Assembly: GCA_029255685.2 (NCBI GenBank)
Contig: CM055313.2
Location: 77,850,641 to 77,914,640 of the forward strand
Length of the DNA stretch: 64,000 bases
Direction of reading: 5' to 3'
Origin: Silene conica
Taxonomy: Eukaryota > Streptophyta > Magnoliopsida > Caryophyllales > Caryophyllaceae
The notes beneath the pieces were generated by a model, which saw only the letters and a program-made list of their open reading frames with translations, was not told the DNA's origin and did no database searches. This document shows positions 1-10,681 of this stretch, one piece after another (the first letter of the stretch is position 1; every line of letters begins with the position of its first letter). The translations under genes were made by a program, and so were the position numbers.

Positions 1-259
1 TACCTTAGCTATTTATTACCCGAACATCCTAGCATCCCTTTTATTATATTTTATTCTCATCTTTTATTTCTTGTTTTATTTTAATCTTTGCTTAGACTTA
101 GTAATCAACAATCAACCCCCAATTTTATTACCTTTAAACATTAACATTAAGACAATAAACATTCCCCGCCTCTTTGTGGTTCGACCCTGACTTTCACTAT
201 CTATTGTTTAAGTTAGGAATTATAAATTTTATCTTTGGTACCCTCAACGACGGGCATCA
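1..259 (+). mobile_element. 3' end of a Ty3/gypsy-type LTR (Tat/Athila-like)
   Basis: The segment ends in CATCA at 259 after a stretch (about 165-259) resembling the 3' end of plant Tat/Athila LTRs: a 'tggttcgaccctgac' motif followed by an AT-rich stretch and a pyrimidine-rich 'ggtaccctc' end. Immediately to the right the reading frame of a minus-strand LINE begins, so 259/260 is an insertion junction. The left end lies outside the window, so solo LTR and full element cannot be told apart. Family assignment rests on resemblance to the LTR ends at 35654 and 54847. Confidence 0.6.
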
Positions 260-2102
260 AAATGCTTTGCTAATATCTACCTTGAGCATGCACCTTGGAG
301 TAATGTATTTCCTACCATAGCCTTTAAGGAGACTTTGAGTTAGCATAACATTGTCAAAAATGTTCCTGCCTTGCACAAAAGCCGCTTGTTCATGACCAAC
401 AAGCTTTGTCATAATAGTTTGCATCCTCTGAGTAATGATTTTGGTCACTGTTTTGTAAATAACAGAACAGCAAGAGATAGGCCTAAAATCTCTTACAGTT
501 TGAGGTGTGGCCTTCTTGGGAATAAGAGTAACAAGAGTGACATTGGCTTGTTTGGGGAGGAAAGCAGTGTGAAAGAAATCCTCTATAGCTGCACAGAAAT
601 CTGATCCCACAACATCCCAGGCATGCTTAAAGAAGCCTGCAGAAAACCCATCTATCCCTGGGCTTTTGTTTGAATCAATGGCAAATAATGCTCTCTTAAT
701 TTCATCTCTTGTGACTGGCCTCATTAGATTGTCATGATCTTCATTACTTACAAGAGGTCCTTGAGCAATAATTGCCTGAGGAATCAGTTGAACAGGAGTA
801 TCAGTTCCCAAAAGATGGGAGTAGTAGTCCACAAAGGCCTCTCCAACATCATGTAACCCAGTGTAATTAAGCCCATTTCTGCCTTCTATTTCACCTATCA
901 TCTGATGCTGCTGCCGTTCTTTAATTTTATTAAAAAAGAAACTGGAATTAGTATCATTATGAGTCAAATTATGCACTTTAGCTCTCTGATGCAAAATTTT
1001 GATCTCAGTCTCCTTCAGGGCCTGGAACTCTGCTGCAACTTTGGACTCTTTTTCAATACAGTCATGAGACATAGAATCATTCTGAAGATTCCTAAAACAG
1101 ATGGCCAACTCTTCTCTTTTGTCCTTCACCCTTTCACTTATATTAGAATAGTGAGAATGGTGCAAGGTTTTTAACTGCCTTTTCACTTCTTTTAGCTTCG
1201 CCATTAACCTGAACATTTTATTGCCTGTGCATCTCATAGTCCATGCTTCAGCAACAATAGGGAGGAACTGGGGATGATCAGCCCAACAATTGAGAAATCT
1301 AAATTGCTTCCTGACTATAGCTACATCATGGAAATTGAGAACAGCAGGGCTATGGTCAGATATTCCAGGGGCAGGAAAGTGACAAGTTGTTTGGGGAAAA
1401 GATTGGATCCAGTGACTATTAATGAGGACTCTATCCAATTTGGAATAAACCCTGGTGCATGCTTCCTGTTTATTAAACCAAGTGAAGTCCGTCCCAGTCC
1501 CACCCATATCATCCAGACCACAGTTCATAATGCATTGATTAAAATTCATGAGTTCACTGAGTATAGGGGGTATTACTGATTTTCTCTGATGGATACCTTA
1601 CCACATTAAAGTCCCCCATTACAGCCCACTCCTTAACAGTCAAAGAGAAACGATGCAAAGATTCCCATAAGCTTTGCCTATGAATAGCATCATTACTTCC
1701 ATAAACTATGGAGAGTGAGAAATTAAAACCATTATGAAGATTTTTGATAGAGCAGTGCATAACCTGACTATGAGTGTCCAGAATGCTGATGGAGACTTTC
1801 TTTGGATCCCATAGGAGCCAGATTCGACCATTTGAATGGGAAATGTAATTCCCAACCCATTGATAACCTCTAAAATAAGTTTTTAGAATCCTATTCACTT
1901 TAGAATGCTTAACTCTTGTTTCAAGCAGTCCAAGTATATCCACTTTTTGATCCTTCAAGAATTGGTGAACCTCACTATGCTTTGTTGCTTTATTGAACCC
2001 TCTAATATTCCAGGTCGATATGATCATAATGATTGATTGGTGAATGCACTGCAACATCCACGCACTATCAGTACCATGAACTGATTGCCCAGTATCCTGC
2101 AT
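257..2102 (-). pseudogene. LINE ORF2: endonuclease and partial reverse transcriptase, frameshifted and truncated
   Basis: The likely start is the Met at 2027, giving 'MIISTWNIRGFN', the usual N-terminus of the apurinic-like endonuclease. The domain continues through 'GDFNVV'. A one-base gain near 1553 then moves the frame, and the endonuclease resumes in the next frame with 'DRVLIN' and the C-terminal 'GISDHSP' motif. The reverse transcriptase N-terminal half follows: 'SPGIDGFSAGFFK', 'LIPKK', 'DFRPISCC' and 'DISKAF'. Coding stops at the LTR junction (260), so the FADD active site is missing. Both lesions make it non-functional. Confidence 0.9.
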
Positions 2103-3289
2103 TTGTTTTTTCCCCCCTCATCTGAATCCAGGAGAGAAAAAGTGTTATTCACTGCAGGATACTCTACTGGCCTGGTTACTGATCCTCTCTTCAAGGTTGT
2201 TTGAGGATCAGGTAACTGGCCCTTCTTGTTGCATACTTGATGCCAAGCAGCCTCAGATTGAGCAGTATCCTCCACAAGAGCACAAACATGGGTGCCTAGC
2301 CCTCCTTGGCATTCTGAGCAGCCATTCTGCACTTCTGAGATAGGTATCTGCCCATCTTCAGCTGACTTGCCACCTAGCAAACAAGGTAAATCCTCATCTG
2401 TGGGAGTTACAACCACTCCTGAGTCAGAATGCTGAGTTGGATCCAAGGAGACTGGCTTAACTTCAGACTCTTTGGCAGGCTTATTCCTTTTACAATTTGC
2501 ACTCTTATGCCCCATTTTCCCACAAGTGTGGCAATAATGGGGTATCCATTCATACTCAATTCTTTGAATTGAAGTTCCATAGGGGGTATTTAGCACAATT
2601 TCTAGGGGGAGATCAGAAGAGATATCAATTTTAATTAAAACCCTAGCAAAAGAGAGCTTTGCCTTCAAGGTAGTAGGTACATCAGCAAAAAGAGGCTTTC
2701 CAATCTTACCCGAGAGCTTACTTAGGACATTTGCAGACCAGAGATAAGGATCTAGGTCATGAAAAAGCACCCAAACTGGAACCAATGAGACCTTCTCCAT
2801 TTCAAATGAAAAAGTTGGGTGCCATTGCTTGAGAATCAAAGAATGGGAGCCAACTTTCCATGGACCCTGTCGCAATACTGCATTCATGCTATCAGAGTTC
2901 TCAAAACGAAAACTGAACCACCCCTTCTTAAAGTATTGAACCACAGGTTTAGCTATTTTTCCCCAATTCTTGGCAACAAATTCAGTGATTTGCTTCAAAG
3001 GTGGCTTGGAACCAAGGACATGTCCCATGAGAGTAAACTCCCACAATTTCAACTCTTCTTGAATGTCTTCAAGATCAATATCTATAGCATCTGAATTAAC
3101 ACTTTCCTCATGTAAAAATAATCCCATACCCTCAGAGGACTTGGTTTTCACAACATTCGACCACTTAGGTTTAGGAACTGGTACAGATTTAGTAGGAATT
3201 ACTTCTGGCACTACAATTGCAGGAATTCCCTCAATTACTGGCGAATTAGTTACAGTTGGAACAGAATTTACGAATTCAGTATTAATCAC
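260..3289 (-). mobile_element. LINE (L1-type non-LTR retrotransposon), truncated
   Basis: Two overlapping minus-strand reading frames give the plant L1-type order: ORF1 nucleic-acid-binding protein, then endonuclease and reverse transcriptase. The element is cut within the reverse transcriptase at 260 by the LTR to its left, so the catalytic FADD half, any RNase H and the poly(A) tail are absent. It also carries a frameshift near 1553. No target-site duplication can be checked because the left part lies outside the window. It is an inactive relic. Confidence 0.9.
2024..3289 (-). CDS. LINE ORF1: DUF4283 / zinc-knuckle protein
   Basis: The 421-residue frame matches plant LINE ORF1 proteins. 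A DUF4283-like region with the typical 'GPW..' and 'W.P.F' pattern spans roughly residues 75-230 and is followed by one CCHC zinc knuckle with Cys253, Cys256, His261 and Cys266. In this family the protein binds element RNA. The C-terminal 150 residues are low-complexity and unconserved. The stop codon overlaps the likely ORF2 start in an ATGA arrangement (2024-2027). The frame itself is open, but the element around it is dead. The start at 3289 is the first Met of the open frame and is not otherwise supported. Confidence 0.8.
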   Translation of the reverse strand: MINTEFVNSVPTVTNSPVIEGIPAIVVPEVIPTKSVPVPKPKWSNVVKTKSSEGMGLFLHEESVNSDAIDIDLEDIQEELKLWEFTLMGHVLGSKPPLKQITEFVAKNWGKIAKPVVQYFKKGWFSFRFENSDSMNAVLRQGPWKVGSHSLILKQWHPTFSFEMEKVSLVPVWVLFHDLDPYLWSANVLSKLSGKIGKPLFADVPTTLKAKLSFARVLIKIDISSDLPLEIVLNTPYGTSIQRIEYEWIPHYCHTCGKMGHKSANCKRNKPAKESEVKPVSLDPTQHSDSGVVVTPTDEDLPCLLGGKSAEDGQIPISEVQNGCSECQGGLGTHVCALVEDTAQSEAAWHQVCNKKGQLPDPQTTLKRGSVTRPVEYPAVNNTFSLLDSDEGGKNKCRILGNQFMVLIVRGCCSAFTNQSL

Positions 3290-3462
3290 AACAGCAGGTG
3301 ATTAATATTTTCTTTCCATGTCATAACTATTTCCACTTACTATATTTATTTTTTCTATTCAGTTTTTTTATAAAGAATGGTGTCATCGACTTGTCACCCT
3401 AAAATACAATTCTAGCTTCAATTACATAGTTTTCTAAACGCCTTTGCGTATTTAAAAATGAA
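3290..3462. other. Spacer upstream of the LINE
   Basis: Short AT-rich stretch between the LINE ORF1 start and the first Helitron end. It may contain the LINE 5' UTR. No other structure was seen. Confidence 0.4.
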
Positions 3463-4345
3463 CCAGTTTTTAACCCGTGCAAAATTACACGGCTATAGTT
3501 TTACATACATCGATATAATGATTAATATTAAAAAACGTTAAACCTAAATACGTGTATATTTTATATACTCTATTTATTTTATAATAATAATATTTAAAAC
3601 ACGTGCAAAAATTTCAAGATATTGAAGTTTACACATGGTTTAAATCCGTGAAAAAATGCACGAATTCAGTGTTAAAACATGATAACAAAAATTTTAGATC
3701 TACGCATTTTTGCGGTTCGCTCAATATCTATAACGAATTTCTTTAGAGTATTATTTTAACGGAATGCTCTAAAATATACTTAACAAAGTTTTATAGTTCA
3801 TTTATTTTGTTAACTTTTTGTAGATCGCATCTTTAAAATTGAAAATAGAAATAGTACTATTTATTAACAATTTTTTTTTATTGAAAACTACATTATTTCT
3901 TATTAAAAAAATTACTCAAATTTAGTAATATCTCGAAAATTTGCTATCATGATGATCAACATGTTAGAGTTAAAGATTGTAAAATAATATATTACCGTTA
4001 TTTGTTTTGTCATTTTTTTGTCATTTATATTTTCATTATCTAATAATGTTTTTGTTCATCTTTTTTTTTTAATTGATAGACTATGTGGATTATTGGAAAA
4101 ATTCTGCATTTTCATATTGTATTATGTATGCAACATAAATGAAATTGAGGATGATGGTTCATTGAAGTTTTGTATTGATTATTCGATGAAATTCTATTAA
4201 CAAAATTGTTTTTTCATAAATTAATTCCATATATTTTTTTTTGAGTGGGTCCTATATTTATTTTAAAAAATAAAATAAAAAAATGGAAGTGATGACCTGA
4301 ACGTACGAAATTGCAGGAAATGTTATTGTATTAATATAGATAAGA
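3463..4345 (-). mobile_element. Short non-autonomous Helitron candidate
   Basis: Read on the minus strand, the 5' end is TCTTATCTATATTAATAC, preceded by A (4346 on plus is T). The 3' end has a stem with arms CCGTGTAA and TTGCACGG (one mismatch), then about 12 bases, then CTGG followed by T. This matches the Helitron rule of 5' TC, a subterminal hairpin, 3' CTRR and insertion between A and T. The length is 883 bp. No Rep/helicase coding is present, so it would depend on another element. The same 5' end occurs at 7221 and 7429. Confidence 0.55.
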
Positions 4346-5427
4346 TTCTAAGTGATCTTCAAATAGATTTATTAAATTGAAACTAGGTTTGTGACCCGTG
4401 AAATTCACGGGTTTATTTGTTTTAATTTTGTTCTTTTATCGTATTGTTAAGATTTGTCCTAGCAATTAATTTATCCATTTAAAAATATATAGTCTTGAAA
4501 TACATAAAGTTAGTTAGTTGATGTCTTATTTCCTTGACAACTCAGATTTATTTTTAAAGCTATATATTGTACTTTAATTGTTAATTTGATTAATATACTA
4601 ATAACATGTAGTTTTTTTTTAAAAAAGAAGGTGTCAACAGTCGTTGGCGAAACATAAATAATAAATAAATCGAAATTCAGTTTTACATTATTGATCATAT
4701 ATTTATAAACTTTTACCTTCAAAACCTCCAGCAACATAGGTCCATGAATATGAACAAAATTATTATTAATAAATTTCTTAGTGTAATTTTTTTTGAATAA
4801 TTTAGTGTAGTTGCTATGTGGCAAAAAATTAAATGTTTATGGTTGCTTTTTAATTAGATTAGATTTTATAGATAAATTGTGTACTAAATTTTCTATATAA
4901 AAGCTTCAACATCCCTTTGTTATCTAGCTATATAAAGTTAGTGAGTGAAGAGGAAAGGGCAAATTAATGCATAATGTTTGATTATTATTTTTTTTCTTTT
5001 TTTTAAGAATGATAAAATTTCCAGTGTAAATAGCTTAAACCATATTTTTTTAATTAAATTAGAGGGATTTTTATCCAAATATTTTGTTTCTTATAAAATC
5101 ATATTTTTTGATAGTAGCATATTTATCAAGTTTAATAAATTCTAGTTTTAATATAACATTTATATCATTTTGTCAAAAATTCTAAATTTTAAATTTTGCA
5201 AATATGATAAATTAAGTTAAATTGTAGTCTACTACAAATGATGAATTGGTGAGAGAAACCAAAAAGTCATTCTATTAAATAAAAGAAATAAAAGTCAAAT
5301 AAATACTTAGGTTAATAACCAAATTTAGGAAAAGAAACTAAATAGTTTGTGTTAATTTATTTTTTGTGTTTGTAACCAACATTTTTATTTTTATTTTGTA
5401 TTAATAAGCATGTGACACATGATTTTA

Positions 5428-6791
5428 GATTTGCCTTTTTAATAACACATGACATCGTACCAAAACAAATAACACATGACATAGTAAGATACTACTTAGT
5501 ATTGTCTTTTTAACGTCGATGCTAAAAAGTCATGAACCTTGATTAATATTTATGTCTATCTTAAATTTGATAATAATAGAAAAAACACTCAAAAGTCATA
5601 AAACGTATCTCTAATTGTTTATATTTTTTTATAGGGGAAAAAATTTGTAAGCAATATTTTTTTTCTATCCTTATCGTCTAGAGTTGTATGTGTCACTAAT
5701 ATGTCTTTTAACTATATTGTAGGCATAAATTATGAGATATTCATCACATTTTCAAACTTCATCATACGCGTTTGTTTTGTTCAAATTTAAGAGTTATCAA
5801 GATTTTTGGTATTAATAAGATGCTTAGTCTTGTCTTTTTACAATATTATAAAAATAAATGAATAATCTAGTAATCAATATTTAGATGAACTAGTTTTAGC
5901 ATTGTGCAAAAATGCACGGGGTCGTTTTAATAATATTGTTATTTTAAATAGTTCTATTAATAATCCGAATATATTTTTGATGATGAAATTTTAGGCAATA
6001 TGCTATAATTGATTAAGATTTTTGTAATATCATTAACTTTGTAAGTATTTTTTTTTGACGTTATTGTTATTTTAATTTATTCTTATTGCTATTTTAATTT
6101 AGTACTGTCGATTTGCCTTTTTAATAACACATGACATCGTACCAAAACAAATAACACATGACATAGTAAGATACTACTTAGTATTGTCTTTTTAACGTCG
6201 ATGCTAAAAAGTCATGAACCTTGATTAATATTTATGTCTATCTTAAATTTGATAATAATAGAAAAAACACTCAAAAGTCATAAAACGTATCTCTAATTGT
6301 TTATATTTTTTTATAGGGGAAAAAATTTGTAAGCAATATTTTTTTTCTATCCTTATCGTCTAGAGTTGTATGTGTCACTAATATGTCTTTTAACTATATT
6401 GTAGGCATAAATTATGAGATATTCATCACATTTTCAAACTTCATCATACGCGTTTGTTTTGTTCAAATTTAAGAGTTATCAAGATTTTTGGTATTAATAA
6501 GATGCTTAGTCTTGTCTTTTTACAATATTATAAAAATAAATGAATAATCTAGTAATCAATATTTAGATGAACTAGTTTTAGCATTGTGCAAAAATGCACG
6601 GGGTCGTTTTAATAATATTGTTATTTTAAATAGTTCTATTAATAATCCGAATATATTTTTGATGATGAAATTTTAGGCAATATGCTATAATTGATTAAGA
6701 TTTTTGTAATATCATTAACTTTGTAAGTATTTTTTTTTGACGTTATTGTTATTTTAATTTATTCTTATTGCTATTTTAATTTAGTACTGTC
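5428..6791. repeat. 682-bp tandem duplication with no differences seen
   Basis: Units 5428-6109 and 6110-6791 abut directly. I compared them by eye line by line and saw no difference. Each unit carries a Helitron 3' terminus. Recent unequal exchange, replication slippage or an assembly error would all produce this. Confidence 0.9.
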
Positions 6792-7221
6792 ATGAAAATT
6801 GTACTTGAAATTTCGATCATGTTTTTATCATTTTTTGTATTTTGTTACATTTTTCTATCAATTACTGTAATTTTGGCTAGTATTTATTATAATTATGTAT
6901 TATTTATTGTAATATTGATTGTTAGTCATAACTCATTATTTAATAATTATGTATAAATCGACATCGACAATATATTTTAATATATAATATATAAGTTAGA
7001 CGTTATAAATATAATCGTTTACGTATAAATTATTGTTTACGAAATAAGAATTAGTACGTAATAATAACACAACTAATGAAACGCAAACATTTATTCGATA
7101 ATTAATTCAGTAAACAAAAATATGGGTCTCACCATAATTGAATTAAAAAAAAGATAAAATGATGGATTAATGAGGTGGCTTCCAGAATTCATTAAATGTT
7201 TCTGTATTATTATAGATAAGA
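6572..7221 (-). mobile_element. Inner Helitron candidate
   Basis: On the minus strand the 3' end has the hairpin GTGCA-TTTT-TGCAC, about 10 bases, then CTAG at 6575-6572. The 5' end is TCTTATCTATAATAATAC at 7221. Flanks fit A/T insertion. The 3' end also exists at 5890 in the other copy of the tandem duplication, so 5890-7221 is an alternative extent. The element is non-autonomous, with no coding content seen. Confidence 0.45.
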
Positions 7222-7716
7222 TTCTTCGTAATATTTCTGAATGTACGATATTAGGCATTTATTTAGGATATGTAGAATATTGGCGGTTATATTGCAGGAA
7301 ATTCATCATATATTATGCGGGACCCACCTGAGTGAATTAAAAAAAATTAAAAAATAAAAATTAAAGATTGGGTTGATGACGTGGCTTAACCAGAGCTTGA
7401 GAAATGATTCAGGAATTATATAGATAAGATTATGTATTAACCAATATAATTATGACATGTTGATTAAATTTAAATACTTTAAGTAGCCTTTTAACTATAT
7501 TGTAGGCATAAATATTAGTAATATTGTACGTATGGTCATTATTCATGTCAATAAGATTTACAAAAAAACACATACATTTTAAAGTTAATGAAATATTAGT
7601 TTTTTTGTGAAACTAAAATTAATTAATCAGTAACATTCATGTTGTCAATCTTGTAGTTAGTTTAAAATATAATATTGAGGGAAATATTAAGAGTATTTGT
7701 TTAAGCAATTCTAGTA

Positions 7717-8510
7717 CCCTTCTTCATATAGTTATCTTTCTACAATGATTAATGAACCATCCCTACAAAAAATCCACTTAGCGATTAATAACAAACAAAA
7801 TGGTGGAATTTGATTTATTTAATATTTACATTATGATTATAATAATTTAAATTTTTTCTTAAATAATGAAAGAAATAGGATATTAAATAATAAAAATGTA
7901 AGTATATTTACCTTTGAATAACACAATTCCACAAATTTTGGTAGCCCCTAAATAACAACAAAACAACATATATGTGAAGTTAAAAAATGTGATAGTACTT
8001 CATAACCAACAGAACTTAAAAATAAGAAAATAAACTATTAATTTAACACCTTAATACACTTACCTTACCGTAATACACTTACAATGATAAGAATGATTAT
8101 TTACACATAAAATTCTCTCGGTGATGGGGTAGACATATAGTTCTCTTTCTCCAATGTATCATTCCTACAAAAAAAATCACTAAATGATTAATAACAAACA
8201 ATGGTGAAATTTGATTTATGTAATGTTAACCTTATCGTTGTTAGTTTAAACTTTTTTTATATAATAAAAGAAATAAGACATTGAATCATAAATATGTAAG
8301 TATATTTACCTTTGAATATCACAAACCACAAATTTTGATAGTCCTAGATGAAAACAACATATATGCCAAGTTAAATGAGTCATCCATAGCCAATGAAACT
8401 TATAAATAAATAATTAAATAAATAAAACCTTAATATACTTAGCTTACCTTAATGTTGAGACAATGATAAGAAACATTATTAACACATACAATTTTCTTGG
8501 TGATGGAGGC
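7717..8510. repeat. Diverged tandem duplication, unit about 400 bp
   Basis: The blocks starting near 7717 and 8138 align over most of their length: the shared 'gattaataacaaac' motif lies 403 bp apart, and further matches include 'gtaagtatatttacctttgaata' and 'aacatatatg'. There are many substitutions and small indels, so the event is much older than the 682-bp duplication nearby. No coding content. The flanks at 7430-7716 and 8511-8714 hold nothing I can name. Confidence 0.75.
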
Positions 8511-8744
8511 ATACAAAAAAATTGGCTTGAATTTTGGCTCACAAATGTTTTCTTCCATCAAACATTTATAACCGATTGAGGATACAATTTACGACTTTTG
8601 GACGTTTTTTTTTTTATCATTATTAGCAAATTTAATATATAAATAAATATGTAGCACGGTCTTATAACTTTTGAGCATTCTTTTCATTATTAACAAATTT
8701 AGTATAGACATAATATAAGTGCTTCTGTAAATCACCCATAACTA

Positions 8745-9445
8745 TGTATGGGGGATTTTAACTTTGTTCTTAAGGCAAATGAGAGGATTGGCAGTAGACA
8801 TTTGAATTATGGTGACATGAATGATTTGAAAATGTGTTTGGACAATTGTGGTCTTACTGACTTACCAGCAACTGGATGTCAGTATACTTGGTCGAATAAG
8901 CAGGGTAAGACTCTTAGATGGGCTAAACTTGATAGAGTTTTCGGTAATGTTCTTTGGCATCAGCAGGTTTGAAGTGAGGTGCAGACAATCGTGTAGTTCT
9001 TGGCCCTGAAATTTCTGACCATTCAGCGATGCTCATTAATCTAGGAGATTTTGGGAGAAAAACTCAAAAATACTTCAAGTATTTAGAGTGTTGGGGGCAG
9101 CAATACTTCTTTTTACTCTACTGTTAATGATCACTGGGCTAAGTATACTGGGGGGAGTCCTATTAGGGCTTTGTTTTCAAAGTTGAAGAGTCTGAGAACT
9201 GGTTTGCAGAATATTCACAAGCAGAATTATTCGTGCATCAGAACAAAAGTGAACGATTTAAAGTGTGAGCTTATCAAGCATCAAGAGTATATGCAGAACC
9301 ATCCTTGGGAGTCTAAACTTGCTGATCAGGAACGTGTTTTGCTTGATCGGTATAAGAAGACTAAGCAAGCAGAAATGAGTATCCTAAAGCAGAGAGCTAA
9401 GATCCAACACTTGAATATGAGTGATAATTTTAAAAATAGTGAGTT
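8745..9445 (+). pseudogene. LINE fragment (endonuclease to start of reverse transcriptase)
   Basis: The plus-strand translation gives 'GDFNFVLKANERIG', 'TWSNKQG', 'LDRVFGN' and, in a later frame, 'GPEISDHSAMLI', all endonuclease motifs of plant LINEs. The linker before the reverse transcriptase follows at about 9171-9440 ('LKQRAKIQHL'). The frame breaks at least twice, between 8972 and 9171. Both ends of the element are missing, and a MITE-like insert begins at about 9450. It is an independent relic, opposite in strand to the LINE at 260-3289. Confidence 0.85.
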
Positions 9446-9449
9446 TTGC

Positions 9450-9618
9450 TTGCAACGGGTCACCATTTGTGACGGATATTTTGTGAGATAAAGTGGATAC
9501 AAAATGAGTAGTGGAGAAAGGAGACCACAGGAATAGTGTTGGAGAGAGAGAAAAAGTGGGTATTTTATGAGAGAAAACGGTATCCGTCACAAGCTTGCGA
9601 CGGATAGTGCCGTTGCAA
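9450..9618. mobile_element. MITE-like element with TTGCAACGG ends
   Basis: The segment starts TTGCAACGG and ends CCGTTGCAA, with inner inverted motifs GACGGATA and TATCCGTC. Length is 169 bp and there is no coding content. It separates the LINE fragment from the next repeat. No clear target-site duplication was found, so the exact ends are uncertain. Confidence 0.55.
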
Positions 9619-9635
9619 ATAAGAATTTGTGTTTT

Positions 9636-10077
9636 AAAAATTAAAAGTTCAATGTTTAATGTAGTATGTTATTATTTCTCCTTAATATTTAAAACTTATA
9701 TACTATTATTTTATAAGTTCTGTATATTTATTTGTTGCTTAAAATATTCTAATAATAAACGTCGAAATTTAAAATTTAGTATTGTATGAAGTTTGATTTT
9801 GATTTTTAATTATTGTTTAAGTTATCTGGAAATTTAAGAGGCAAAACTATATTTTTTTTATTTTTTAAATAATAAATAATAATGTGAGTTGTTAGTATTC
9901 TAGTGGTGAAATAAGATACTTTTGATTAGCCTTTTTATTTTATTTATATATTTATTGGTAAATGAACTAAACAAATGTCATATAATAAATTGTTAATCCA
10001 TGTCACATTAATATGTCATGTCACATTTAAACTTGACATGTCGTATTTAAACTTGTTATGTCACATTATTTTTGCTA
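9636..10077 (+). repeat. Helitron-like repeat family, copy A
   Basis: About 440 bp that closely matches 15316-15771, beginning 'aaattaaaag(t/g)tcaatgttt' and ending in CTAGC. The start resembles a Helitron 5' motif (TATTAAAAGG), and the end has GACATGTC-type palindromes before CTAG. A diverged inverted relative lies at 11820-11960. The host-gene fragment at 10078 starts exactly where this repeat stops. Confidence 0.65.
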
Positions 10078-10467
10078 GCACGCTCCGATGTTTCCACCTT
10101 CACCATCCTACTGCAAGATGATATTGGAGGGCTGTACGTTCGAGCACCAGATGGTGAGAGCTGGGTTCATGTGCCACCCGTTGCAGGGGCCTTGGTTATC
10201 AACGTTGGTGACACGCTGCAAATCCTGAGCAATGGTAGGTACAAGAGCATTGAACACCACGTCATTGCTAATGGAAGTAATGACATGATTTCAATCTCAT
10301 TGTTTGTGAACCCGAAACCAAGTGACGTGATTGGACCTCTTGAGGAAGTGTTGGAAAATACTGGTGAAAAGCCGAAATACAAGAATGTCTTGTATTCTGA
10401 TTACACTTTGTGCTTCTACAGGAAGGCTCATGATGGCAAGGGTACCTTAGAATTTGCCAAGATCTGA
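10078..10467 (+). pseudogene. C-terminal fragment of a feruloyl-CoA 6'-hydroxylase-like 2-oxoglutarate dioxygenase
   Basis: About 130 residues match the C-terminal part of plant F6'H-type 2-oxoglutarate/Fe(II) dioxygenases, which make scopoletin-type coumarins: '[20 protein letters not shown]', '[19 protein letters not shown]', '[13 protein letters not shown]' and a terminal 'FAKI' before TGA at 10465. The N-terminal 200 or so residues are absent. The break falls at the iron-binding HxD motif, whose His is read as Arg. The distal iron His (in 'SIEHHV') is kept. The 2-oxoglutarate-binding Arg of the RxS motif is Met ('MIS'). With two cofactor residues and the N-terminus gone it cannot be an active enzyme. 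Whether the gene was cut in place or copied here is not known. Confidence 0.85.
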
Positions 10468-10479
10468 TCTTTTTTCGAT

Positions 10480-10480
10480 G

Positions 10481-10526
<46 letters not shown>
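10480..10526 (+). repeat. (AAT)n microsatellite
   Basis: About 14 uninterrupted ATA/AAT units directly after the dioxygenase fragment. They lie in the region that would be its 3' UTR. Confidence 0.95.
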
Positions 10527-10529
<3 letters not shown>

Positions 10530-10681
10530 TAAATACATTAGTTAGGATTAAGAGCTACCGAAGTTAATAAAATCCTAGATCTTATCACTATTTCGGCATT
10601 AACATAATGTAATTTTAAACTCAGAATTAGACAGAATAATGCAATTTCCTGTTTGTTGTTTGATCATTTATACAACACTTG

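Larger units (their letters stand above)
4383..7429 (-). mobile_element. Outer Helitron candidate, nested and internally duplicated
   Basis: The minus-strand 3' end has a perfect stem (ACCCGTGA / TCACGGGT), then CACAAAC, then CTAG at 4386-4383, flanked so that insertion is between A and T. The best matching 5' end is TCTTATCTATATAA starting at 7429. The interval contains a second Helitron 3' end (5890 and its duplicate at 6572), a 5' end at 7221, and a 682-bp tandem duplication. Pairing of ends is inferred from shared 5' motifs. The interval has no long ORF. Confidence 0.4.

Noticed and set aside
9384..9789. ORFs spanning the MITE and flanking repeat
   Set aside because: They cross element boundaries and show no family similarity.
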